Shown here: in pieces, positions 43,901-50,481 of the stretch
How the letters are laid out: the number at the start of each line of letters is the position of its first letter
How positions within the stretch are numbered: position 1 is the stretch's first letter
Origin: Prevotella sp.
Lineage (GTDB): Bacteria; Bacteroidota; Bacteroidia; Bacteroidales; Bacteroidaceae
Assembly: GCA_016285075.1 (NCBI GenBank)
Contig: JAEEQB010000010.1
Span: forward strand, 1-64,000
Reading direction: 5' to 3'
DNA: 64,000 bases
The notes under the pieces: generated by a model
The model's database searches: none
What the model was told of the DNA's origin: nothing
What the model saw: only the letters and a program-made list of their open reading frames with translations
Program-made: the position numbers and the translations under genes

Positions 43901-45110
43901 TCGTCCAGCCTTCCGGCACTGGATAGGGAGGGAAGAGCTCCACGGCGTCCGACCATTTGTAGCCGTCTTCGGATGTCTGCATGACGGTCTTGCCGGGAGC
44001 CTCATGCTCGTGGCGGGGATCTGTCAGATAGTGCAGGTAGAACTTCCCGTTCCAATAGGCTATCATCGGCTGATGGTTATAGGTCCAGGGCTTCTTGCCA
44101 CGCATGGTCTGGATAGTATGGACACCCACCACGGGCTTCAGGCCGCCGTCGTGACGTTCCGGACGCGCAATGGTCGTGCCTGTATAGTGAACCACATCGC
44201 GGTTGTACTTCTTCAGACCTTCCACCAACTGCTCGTCGGCCATGAATACCGTGCCGTGCTTATGACCTACGGGAAAAGAGACGGTGCCCGTCTGGTCCTG
44301 AAAGGTCTTGAAGTCTTTCGTACGGTGGGCGCCATAGATCCTGTGGCGATAGGAGTCGTAATAGATGTAATACCATTCGCCCACTTTCGCCGTACTCGGT
44401 CCCTCGGTGAACGACTCTGTGAAAGGCTCTGAGGCAGCACCCCAAGGACCATAAGGTGAGCGGGAAAACGCTACCTTGATGTTACGCATAGGACGGGAGT
44501 TGTCTTTCACCACCATCACATAGTCATCCTTGGCGCGCTTCACCAGCGTGGCATCGATGGCAGAGAACCCCGGGTCGTAGAACAACTTCGCCGCAGAGAA
44601 ACGTTGGAAGTCCTTTGTAGTCATGTAGTATAGCCGATGGTTGTTCTTGGGGTCCTCCTGATAATCAGGGAAACGGCCTGGCACACAGGAAGCCCACACT
44701 ATCAGAAACTGGCGGCGCACATCGTCATAGAACAGCTCGGGCGCCCAGGTGTTAACTGTGGTGGTATCCATGCCCGTGGAGACAAACCGCTGGGGACTCC
44801 AATGTATCAGGTCACGGGAGGAGGAATAGCCAAAGCCACGATCACCACGCCAAGAAGATGTCCAAACCAAATGGAAAGTGCCGTCAGGTCCGCGGACGAT
44901 AGAAGGGTCGCGCATCACATGCTGAAGGCCTACCGCAGGACGCAGGAACACGCCCTCGATGGAGTCCCATTTTACACCGTCCTCGCTGTATATAAACCGC
45001 AAGCCCTCCGTGGCTGGCTCATGGAAAGAAGTAGACACATAGATATTCTTCGCCGCAAGCGTGACGAAGCAAACGGCTAACAAGGCCGCCAATAGGCTTC
45101 TTTTATGCAT
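40980..45110 (-). CDS. Giant GH43 / sialidase-like / GH142-like multi-domain enzyme
   Basis: 1376 residues with a signal peptide (SLLAALLAVCFVTLA). Domain 1 (about 20-310) is GH43-like five-blade propeller: base Asp in MRDPSIVRGPDG, IDATLVKRA, and acid Glu in FTEGPSTAKVG. Domain 2 (about 320-705) is a sialidase-like propeller with Asp-boxes SEDGYKWS and SADGGNTWR. Domain 3 (about 710-870) is a concanavalin-like sandwich. Domain 4 (about 920-1330) is an (alpha/alpha)6 MGH1/GH142-like domain with WQGDVQDGMEESISGG and CEWDGAIWPFATSQ. A sialidase-like/GH142 pairing is known from BT1020, the RG-II enzyme cleaving beta-L-arabinofuranose and DHA. Exact CAZy families are inferred. Confidence 0.78.
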   Translation of the reverse strand: MHKRSLLAALLAVCFVTLAAKNIYVSTSFHEPATEGLRFIYSEDGVKWDSIEGVFLRPAVGLQHVMRDPSIVRGPDGTFHLVWTSSWRGDRGFGYSSSRDLIHWSPQRFVSTGMDTTTVNTWAPELFYDDVRRQFLIVWASCVPGRFPDYQEDPKNNHRLYYMTTKDFQRFSAAKLFYDPGFSAIDATLVKRAKDDYVMVVKDNSRPMRNIKVAFSRSPYGPWGAASEPFTESFTEGPSTAKVGEWYYIYYDSYRHRIYGAHRTKDFKTFQDQTGTVSFPVGHKHGTVFMADEQLVEGLKKYNRDVVHYTGTTIARPERHDGGLKPVVGVHTIQTMRGKKPWTYNHQPMIAYWNGKFYLHYLTDPRHEHEAPGKTVMQTSEDGYKWSDAVELFPPYPVPEGWTKAGKDFPAAHNLKAVMHQRVGWYVAPNGKLIATGNYGICLTMKDDPNDGNGIGRVVREVKKDGTFGPVYFVYYNHQFNERNTIYPYYKRSKDKAFVAAVDAMVADPMQRMQWVEEADRGDKLIPLDKPYKAFSGYTLPDGRKVALWKHAVTSLSADGGNTWRLVDMNGNLGCDRAPGFVNSNAKIWGQRLTDGTYATVYNPSEYRWPLAISLSRDGLEYTTLNLVNGEVTPLRHGGQFKSYGPQYVRGIQESNGIPNDSSLWVAYSNNKEDIWVSRIPVPVRQNATTHAHLDNLADWNLYVPRLCPIVFSDGVLTLSDSDPYDYAKAERIIPHTKELEVEFDLSAAQTGHGELDIEFLDDGGNVCSRIVVDSTASIRVKGGARFGTLLRRYEPGTTYHVRAVLSASLHRAVYYLNGKKACERQFDTPVESISRIVFRTGPLFSQPDINTPADQDFDMPLADAVSEVATFRVARVTSRSLDADASAAVLRYDDFAHYAEHFNAMEDENIVTTIPNAESSSWMRRNIPLFDCPDDDFREIYYYRWWTLRKHIKRTPVGYGMTEFLVPRSYADRYNLIACAIGHHVMESRWLRDTTYLHQILRTWYFGNDGQPMERMNRFSSWNPYAVQQLFNVQGDTAFLVSLKPRLEEEYARWERTNRLPSGLYWQGDVQDGMEESISGGRKKQYARPTINSYMFGNARALAAMNRMTGNHTQAALYAQKADTLAHLMLTRLWNPRHQFFETLRGDTLAQVREAIGYLPWYFDLPDSSYDVAWQQLTLEQGFAAPYGLTTAERRHPQFRTHGVGKCEWDGAIWPFATSQTLTSLANLLNLRPHQPHDTILTNTFFRQMLLYAASHHHRGRPYIGEYLDETTGAWLMGDRERSRYYNHSTFNDLVITGICGLRPQPDGSIVVSPLLPQDQWDYFCLDGIGYRGHVLTIVWDRDGQRYHQGSGLTLLVDGHVAARRNDLGKLTVNQ

Positions 45111-45182
45111 AATAATTGAAAAGTCGGTTTATATAATGACGTACAGTCCTGCTCTTTGTAACTAAAGTTTCCCATCCTTATT

Positions 45183-45322
45183 AAGGCCTTGGTCATAAGA
45201 CGCTGAACCTGTGTCACCTCCTAACCTACTGACGCTAGCGTCACCGCTAAAGACTCGAACTTGTTCGCTTGGCTTGCCTAGAACCGGGGGTTGCGTGTTC
45301 CCTCGGCTCCACGACCGTCGCC
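45183..45322 (+). repeat. Palindrome-rich dispersed repeat, copy 2
   Basis: It starts AAGGCCTTGGTCATAAGACGC, contains the perfect palindrome TGACGCTAGCGTCA (45230-45243), then a 25-bp word (45252-45276) that is the exact inverse of 30011-30035, and ends CGGCTCCACGACCGTCGCC. This parallels copy 1 near 29.9 kb. Confidence 0.5.
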
Positions 45323-45401
45323 AGGTGACATTGGGGGGCGTCGTCACTTTAGTCAATCGTTCTTGATGCAAGTGACGATGAACCTATCCCCGTGTCACCC
45401 C

Positions 45402-45573
45402 ATGGAGCTCATCCGCTCGTTAAGTGAACGTTGCTCACTCGGCATGTCAACTGCAGTGACTCGGCATGAGAACAGCATCGTGAACGGGAGCGAAAAAGCT
45501 GCTGGCCATGGGCATGGCCGTGAAGCTCGACGGACTGGGCTTCTTCGAGCCCACGGCCGAGGCCAACAGAATC
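45402..45573 (+). pseudogene. HU-like DNA-binding protein remnant
   Basis: Frame 1 from 45402 reads MELIRSLSERCSLGMSTAV. After a run of five A at 45493-45497, the adjacent frame reads KLLAMGMAVKLDGLGFFEPT, the beta-arm region of HU/IHF-like proteins common in Bacteroidales. A +1 shift in the A-run and truncation by the REP-like hairpin would explain the break. The resemblance is short, so this is moderate confidence. Confidence 0.45.
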
Positions 45574-45640
45574 AAGGGGACAGGTTTTTGAATGAAACCA
45601 TAAAATGGATTTCACTTCAAAAACCTGTCCCCTTGATTCT
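45569..45640. repeat. REP-like hairpin, copy 2
   Basis: Arms of 24 bp are perfect inverse copies (beginning GAATCAAGGGGACAGG and ending CCTGTCCCCTTGATTC), with an inner imperfect inverted repeat (TGAAACCAT / ATGGATTTCA). The whole 72 bp can fold into one long hairpin. Confidence 0.85.
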
Positions 45641-45799
45641 TTGCCTTGCTAGCGGCCAAAGGTCGAGCGCATAGTCCGAAGTTAGTTCATTTAATAAGAA
45701 AAGCTCTGCGAAGCCAGGGTAACAGGGAAAAAAAGAGAGTTTTTCTCTTAAACTTTGTTGTATTTGCTGGGTAAAGTTTCCCTGTTTTCCGCAAATTTA

Positions 45800-45807
45800 T
45801 TAAATTT
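45800..45807 (+). promoter_or_regulatory. -7 box of the DUF2271 gene
   Basis: TAAATTTG, about 95 bp before the ATG at 45902, which implies a leader of roughly 90 nt. Confidence 0.5.
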
Positions 45808-45901
45808 GCAGCATGATATGCTGGACGTTGGTTCCCCTCACCATCCGGCAGCGAGCCAAAACACAAAAATAAATCATTAAACCATAAAAACAAAGACTAT
45901 C

Positions 45902-46522
45902 ATGATGAAGCAGAAAAACTTATTCATTGCCGCCCTCGCAGCCGTGTTGCTGGTGGTACCCGTACTAGCCCTCAGTAGTGGCAAGGGTCAGAGCCAGCAA
46001 GGAAAGGCAGCCAAGGCCAAGACCCTTGAAGTGGTGTTCGACTATCAGAAGCAGGCAGGTCCCGGCTCCAACCAGTATGCCGTTTGGATAGAGAACGAGA
46101 AGGGAGACGTCGTCAAGACCCTCTTCGTCACGTCCTACACTACCAAAGGTCGCACCCGTCCCGGAGAGGAACCGATGCGCGGATATGTCAAACGTCCCAA
46201 CTGTGTGCCTACGTGGGTGAAGGCCTCGAAGGCGGCAGAGCAGACCGACGAGCAGCTGGATGGCTTCACTGGGGCAACGCCAAAGGCTGGCGGCACACAG
46301 ACCTTTACGTGGGACTTTACCGACCAGCAGGGCAAGGCCGTTCCGCAGGGCAGGTACAAGGTCCTGGTGGAAGCCACGCTCTACCAGGCCAGCGACATCG
46401 TCTACTCCGGCACTTTCTCTACGAAAGACAAGGCTGGCGTGATCAAACTCACCTCGACTCTCACAGAGCCCGATGAGACGCACAAGGACATGGTGACCAA
46501 CGTGAAAGCCCTGTTGAAATAA
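45902..46522 (+). CDS. DUF2271 domain secreted protein
   Basis: 206 residues with signal peptide (LFIAALAAVLLVVPVLALS). The mature domain follows DUF2271: LEVVFDYQKQAGPGSNQYAVWIE, GDVVKTLFVTSY, RPNCVPTWVKAS, GGTQTFTWDFTDQQGKAVP, YKVLVEATLY. DUF2271 proteins are often found with FMN-transferase or ferredoxin-type redox genes (PepSY/ApbE context), and several Bacteroidota members are tethered at the inner membrane. It precedes a nitroreductase gene, compatible with an envelope redox role. The function itself is unknown. Confidence 0.83.
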   Translation: MMKQKNLFIAALAAVLLVVPVLALSSGKGQSQQGKAAKAKTLEVVFDYQKQAGPGSNQYAVWIENEKGDVVKTLFVTSYTTKGRTRPGEEPMRGYVKRPNCVPTWVKASKAAEQTDEQLDGFTGATPKAGGTQTFTWDFTDQQGKAVPQGRYKVLVEATLYQASDIVYSGTFSTKDKAGVIKLTSTLTEPDETHKDMVTNVKALLK

Positions 46523-46565
46523 TGACTATGATCATACCTCGTGTCAGACAATAATCACAAAAACA

Positions 46566-47201
46566 ATGAAGACTATGACAAAGAATTTCGTTTTCAGCGC
46601 CGCAATGGCACTGTTATCACTGACAAGTTGTTACAATGGCGGCAGCAGCGAGAAAGCCACTGCCACATCACCGTCGTTCGACGAAGTGTTCACCACTCGC
46701 AGAAGCGTTCGCAACTATGATGCCACGAAGAAGATTTCCGAGGCCGAGGTGCGCGAACTGATCAAGGCGGCACAGGATGCACCATCGTGGGCCAATCAGC
46801 AGCCGACGAAGTATTATGTGGCTATTAGCGAGGAGAAGCTGACGGCTGTCCAGGATATGGTTGGCGGCAACAAGGAACGTATCAAGAATGCACCCGTGCT
46901 CATTGTCTCTGCCTTCGAGCGAGGCAAGTCAGGGTTCTTCCAGGGCAGCCAGACCAACGAGGTGGGCGATGGCTGGGGAGCCTACGACAACGGTCTGAGT
47001 GACTGCTACCTCATCCTGAAAGCCCGCGCCATGGGTTTCGACACGCTCATCATGGGCATGCGCGATGCCGACAAGCTGAGAGAGCTGTTCTCTATCCCCG
47101 ACAATGAGACCATCATGGCCGTCATCGCACTCGGCTACAGGGCTGAGGAGCCTAACCGTCCGGAGAGAAAGAATCTTGATGACGTCGTAAAGTTCTTCTG
47201 A
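46566..47201 (+). CDS. Nitroreductase-family lipoprotein
   Basis: 211 residues. Signal peptide with lipobox LTSC at about residues 18-21 (SLLSLTSCYNGG-like), so it is anchored to a membrane. The nitroreductase fold follows: TTRRSVRNYDATKKI (FMN-binding Arg), APSWANQQPTKYYV, and a C-terminal GMRDADKLRELFSIPDNETI with ALGYRAEE. Nitroreductases use FMN and NAD(P)H to reduce nitro compounds or quinones. An envelope-anchored member is unusual because these enzymes are normally cytosolic. One base separates it from ridA. Confidence 0.85.
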   Translation: MKTMTKNFVFSAAMALLSLTSCYNGGSSEKATATSPSFDEVFTTRRSVRNYDATKKISEAEVRELIKAAQDAPSWANQQPTKYYVAISEEKLTAVQDMVGGNKERIKNAPVLIVSAFERGKSGFFQGSQTNEVGDGWGAYDNGLSDCYLILKARAMGFDTLIMGMRDADKLRELFSIPDNETIMAVIALGYRAEEPNRPERKNLDDVVKFF

Positions 47202-47202
47202 T

Positions 47203-47583
47203 ATGAGAAAAGCAATCAATACAACAAAGGCACCCGCTGCCATCGGGCCTTACAGCCAGGCCATCCAAGTAGATAGCCTTGTTTACACTTCAGGGCAGAT
47301 TCCTATCGCCCCCGCTACGGGTGCCCTGGTTGAGGGAGGCATCAAGGAGCAGACCCGCCAGGCGCTGCTCAATGTCAAGGCCATCCTTGAAGAGGCTGGT
47401 CTGACCATGCGCGACGTAGTCAAGACAACGGTTTTCATGGCCGACATGAACCACTTCGCCGATATGAATGCCGTCTATGCAGAGTTCTTCACCGGGCACT
47501 GTCCTGCACGTTCGGCTGTTGCCGTCAAGACTTTGCCCAAGGGTGCATTAGTCGAGATTGAAGCCATTGCCGTCGTATCATGA
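47203..47583 (+). CDS. RidA-family deaminase
   Basis: 126 residues, normal length. RidA/YjgF proteins hydrolyse reactive enamine/imine intermediates from PLP enzymes in the cytosol. Motifs: TTKAPAAIGPYSQAIQ at the N-terminus, VYTSGQIPIAP, the substrate-binding Arg in CPARSAVAVKTLPKGALVEIEAIA. It follows the nitroreductase gene directly and its stop overlaps the aldo-keto reductase start by four bases, so the three are one operon. Confidence 0.95.
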   Translation: MRKAINTTKAPAAIGPYSQAIQVDSLVYTSGQIPIAPATGALVEGGIKEQTRQALLNVKAILEEAGLTMRDVVKTTVFMADMNHFADMNAVYAEFFTGHCPARSAVAVKTLPKGALVEIEAIAVVS

Positions 47584-48416
47584 TGAATCAGAAGACCATC
47601 AGACTCAATAACGGTCTGGAGATACCACAGATAGGTGTAGGCACGTGGACTCTTCGCGGAGAGACAGCATGCCGGAATGTACGCCTGGCATTGGAATCGG
47701 GGTTCCGTCATATCGATACGGCTCAGGGCTATGAGAATGAATCGGAAGTAGGGCAGGGCATCGCCGACAGTGGTGTGCCTCGTGAGGTTGTCTTCATTAC
47801 TTCGAAGGTGGCCACGGACATCATGCGACTGGGGCAGGAGGCAGTCCGGCAGTCTATTGAAGAGAGTCTCGCCAAACTGAAGACGAGCTATATAGACCTG
47901 CTGCTCATCCACTGGCCAGTGAAGGACTGCGTGAAGGACACTTGGCAGGTGATGGAGGACTATGTGCGTCAAGGCAAGCTACGTTCCATCGGTGTGAGCA
48001 ATTTCAACCGCCATCATCTTGAAGAGCTGCTTGCCTATGCTCAGATCCGTCCTGTCATCAATCAGATAGAGGTGCATCCGCTGATGACGCAGGAGGAGAA
48101 TATCTCCTTTAACCACGAACTGGGCATCCAAGTGGAAGCATGGGGACCTTTCGGCCAGGGAGATATTGACGTGGTGGGACACCCCCTGTTGCAGTCGCTG
48201 GCTAGGAAATACCAGAGAACCGTCTCGCAGATTGTGCTCCGGTGGATTGTCCAGCGCAATCTGATAACCATTCCCCGTGCCAAGCCCAGTCATTTTGCCG
48301 AGAATCAGGAAGTCATGGCCTTTACCATCTCTCATGACGACATGATGGCCATCAGTGGCCTGAACCAGAACCTGCGTTCAAACGTACTCAATGACCCAGA
48401 GACTTTCCCGTGGTAA
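47580..48416 (+). CDS. Aldo/keto reductase
   Basis: 278 residues, NADP-dependent (beta/alpha)8 AKR of the 2,5-diketogluconate-reductase type. Catalytic tetrad segments are FRHIDTAQGYENESEVG (Asp, Tyr), FITSKVATD (Lys) and LLIHWPVKD (His). It also has GVSNFNRHHLEELL, NQIEVHPLM and ITIPRAKPSHFAEN for cofactor binding. The physiological substrate is not predicted. Translation is coupled to ridA; the next gene begins immediately downstream. Confidence 0.92.
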   Translation: MMNQKTIRLNNGLEIPQIGVGTWTLRGETACRNVRLALESGFRHIDTAQGYENESEVGQGIADSGVPREVVFITSKVATDIMRLGQEAVRQSIEESLAKLKTSYIDLLLIHWPVKDCVKDTWQVMEDYVRQGKLRSIGVSNFNRHHLEELLAYAQIRPVINQIEVHPLMTQEENISFNHELGIQVEAWGPFGQGDIDVVGHPLLQSLARKYQRTVSQIVLRWIVQRNLITIPRAKPSHFAENQEVMAFTISHDDMMAISGLNQNLRSNVLNDPETFPW

Positions 48417-48439
48417 ACAGACAGAATCATGAAGATATT

Positions 48440-49501
48440 ATGAAAAAGGTAATGATGATGGCCGTGATGGTGCTCATGGCACTGACGGCGTGCAAGAACA
48501 GTGTGAAAGGACCGGCAGAAGCCACAGACCTGCCTCGTACAGAAACTCCCGACAGCGTGGCCAAGGCCATGGATGCTTTCTTTGAGCAGGCTGCTCACGA
48601 CTCGATGGACATCCACAGCGTGATGATTGTCCGCGACGGCAGCGTGGTCTATAGCCGCTGGCAGAGCGAGGGTGCCGACACGGTGCCTCACGTGCTCCAC
48701 TCAGTAAGTAAGACATTCACTGCTACCGCTGTAGGACTTGCTATTGCCGATGGCAAGATGTCACTGACAGACAAGGTCATTGACTTCTTTCCCGACAAGC
48801 TGCCTGCCGAGGTGAGTGATCATCTGAAGAAGATGACCGTACGCCATCTGTTGACGATGACGTGCGGGCATGACACAGAGCCTACGGGAATACGCGGCGA
48901 AGGTGCCGACTGGGTGAAGGCCTTCCTCGAACACCCCGTCGTTCATGAACCCGGCACGTTCTATCTCTACAACAGCCTTGGCACCTACATGCTCTCAGCC
49001 ATTGTGCAGCAGGTGACAGGCCAGAAGGTGGTTGACTATCTGGACACTCGGCTTTTCCAACCCCTGCATATCGACAAACCCAAATGGGAAGAGAGTCCGC
49101 AGGGCATTAACACCGGTGGCTGGGGACTTTACCTGAAGACAGAGGACCTGGCCAAGATGGGGCAGCTGCTCCTCCAGAAGGGCGAATGGAACGGCAAGCA
49201 ACTCATTCCAGCCGAATGGGTTGCAGAGATGTCAAAGAAACAGGTGGACAGCATCAATCCCGGCACACGTCTGGAGGAAGCCGAGTCGAAGGGAATGACC
49301 CCTGAGACCAGCGACTGGATGCAGGGCTATGGCTATCAGATGTGGCGTTGCCGTCCAGGATGTTTCCGTGCTGACGGTGCACGAGGACAGTATATCATTG
49401 TTGTTCCCGATAGGAATGCCGTCATCGCCATCACTTCCGACGTCGCCGACCTGCAGGGAGAACTGAATCTGGTATGGAGTCATATTCTCTCCGTTTTGTA
49501 G
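48440..49501 (+). CDS. Serine-hydrolase lipoprotein (class C beta-lactamase fold)
   Basis: 353 residues from the ATG at 48440; a longer in-frame start at 48410 would overlap the AKR stop. Lipobox LTAC near residue 17. Beta-lactamase-type motifs: nucleophile in HSVSKTFTATAVGLA (SxxK), YLYNSLGTYML (YxN) and GYGYQMWRC near the KTG position. Such proteins act as esterases or peptidases rather than true beta-lactamases in many bacteria. It is likely anchored in an envelope membrane. It faces a minus-strand gene, whose stop lies 67 bp on. Confidence 0.87.
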   Translation: MKKVMMMAVMVLMALTACKNSVKGPAEATDLPRTETPDSVAKAMDAFFEQAAHDSMDIHSVMIVRDGSVVYSRWQSEGADTVPHVLHSVSKTFTATAVGLAIADGKMSLTDKVIDFFPDKLPAEVSDHLKKMTVRHLLTMTCGHDTEPTGIRGEGADWVKAFLEHPVVHEPGTFYLYNSLGTYMLSAIVQQVTGQKVVDYLDTRLFQPLHIDKPKWEESPQGINTGGWGLYLKTEDLAKMGQLLLQKGEWNGKQLIPAEWVAEMSKKQVDSINPGTRLEEAESKGMTPETSDWMQGYGYQMWRCRPGCFRADGARGQYIIVVPDRNAVIAITSDVADLQGELNLVWSHILSVL

Positions 49502-49568
49502 CCGTAGCCGTGGGTGATGGGCATGTCATGGCCACTTTGCAGAGTTATCGGACACAGTGACAGGAAGC

Positions 49569-50390
49569 TTACCTGATGAAGTTCATGAAAACGTGGTGCT
49601 CCTGACGCTGCGGATAAGGACTGCCCCCGGCGTGGATTTTCTCGAGTAGGAAAGCCATGTTTGTGGCAAGCGTCCGCATGGTCTGCATGCCTTCGGTGTC
49701 GAGCTTTACCTCGCCTTTGCCAGCTCCGTACGCGATGTTCCAATACTGTGAGGTCACTACGGGCATGTTCATCATCTCGAACATCATGTTCATAGTCTGA
49801 AGCGTGGCGGTTGCGCCGCCGCGCCGACAGACGGCCAATGCCGCAGCGGGCTTGTTCTGCACCAGATGGCCTGCCGAGAAGAACAGTCGTTGCATGAGTG
49901 AGAGTATACCCCCGTTGGGCTGTCCGTAATACACGGGAGTACCCACGATGAGCGCATGGGCATCGTTCATCTTCCGGGTAATGACGGCACAGATGTCATC
50001 GTCGAACACGCATCCTGCCTGGTTGTTGTCCCTGCATCCGCCGCAGTTAATACACATACGTACTGGCTTGCGTCCAATCTGAACAATCTCAGAAGCTATG
50101 CCATGCTTTTGCAACTGTGCCTCTATTTCCTTTAGGCAGCAGAAGGTGTTGCCGTCGGTTCTTGGACTGCCGTTCACAAGCAGTACCTTCAGAGGCTTGT
50201 CACTCCCGGTCGAAGCCATGGCGCCCGATGCGGTCTCTTGTGCTGTTGTCCCGCCATGGGCTAACGATTCTCCGGCCTCTGCTTTTGTCAGCATAGCCGA
50301 TACTGGTGCACTGATGGCCGACGTTGTTGTTGCCAGTGCCAGGCAGCCGGTGCCTGCCGCTGTCTTTCTCAGGAATTCTCTTCTATCCAT
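49569..50390 (-). CDS. Tat-exported flavodoxin-fold NAD(P)H reductase-like protein
   Basis: 273 residues. The N-terminus MDRREFLRKTAAGTGCLALA is a twin-arginine-type signal. The mature domain is flavodoxin-like: LLVNGSPRTDGNTF (FMN phosphate loop), a Cys-rich CINCGGCRDNNQAGCVFDDD characteristic of iron-sulfur-flavoprotein-like NADPH-FMN reductases, and VGTPVYYGQPNGG. It would act on the outer face of the inner membrane. It is convergent with the serine hydrolase and divergent from the esterase gene, with its own promoter. Confidence 0.85.
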   Translation of the reverse strand: MDRREFLRKTAAGTGCLALATTTSAISAPVSAMLTKAEAGESLAHGGTTAQETASGAMASTGSDKPLKVLLVNGSPRTDGNTFCCLKEIEAQLQKHGIASEIVQIGRKPVRMCINCGGCRDNNQAGCVFDDDICAVITRKMNDAHALIVGTPVYYGQPNGGILSLMQRLFFSAGHLVQNKPAAALAVCRRGGATATLQTMNMMFEMMNMPVVTSQYWNIAYGAGKGEVKLDTEGMQTMRTLATNMAFLLEKIHAGGSPYPQRQEHHVFMNFIR

Positions 50391-50422
50391 GGTTTATTAA
50401 TAAAAACACTTAAATCTGTCTG

Positions 50423-50430
50423 CAAAAATA
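50423..50430 (-). promoter_or_regulatory. -7 box of the Tat-exported reductase gene
   Basis: TATTTTTG on the minus strand, 32 bp upstream of the ATG at 50390. Confidence 0.5.
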
Positions 50431-50452
50431 GTGAGAATTAGGGAAATATAGG

Positions 50453-50460
50453 TAAATTTG
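50453..50460 (+). promoter_or_regulatory. -7 box of the esterase gene
   Basis: TAAATTTG, 21 bp before the ATG at 50482 and divergent from the reductase promoter. Confidence 0.55.
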
Positions 50461-50481
50461 CACCGATAATTACATTACTTT

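Larger units (their letters stand above)
45111..45901. other. Degenerate region with HU-like remnant and REP hairpin
   Basis: About 790 bp without an intact gene. It holds a palindrome-rich dispersed repeat (45183-45322), a frameshifted HU-like DNA-binding remnant (45402-45573), a REP-like hairpin (45569-45640) and the promoter of the DUF2271 gene (45800-45807). Confidence 0.55.

Noticed and set aside
41448..45080. Several plus-strand frames opposite the 1376-residue protein
   Set aside because: All are antisense shadows within a gene whose four domains are well supported.
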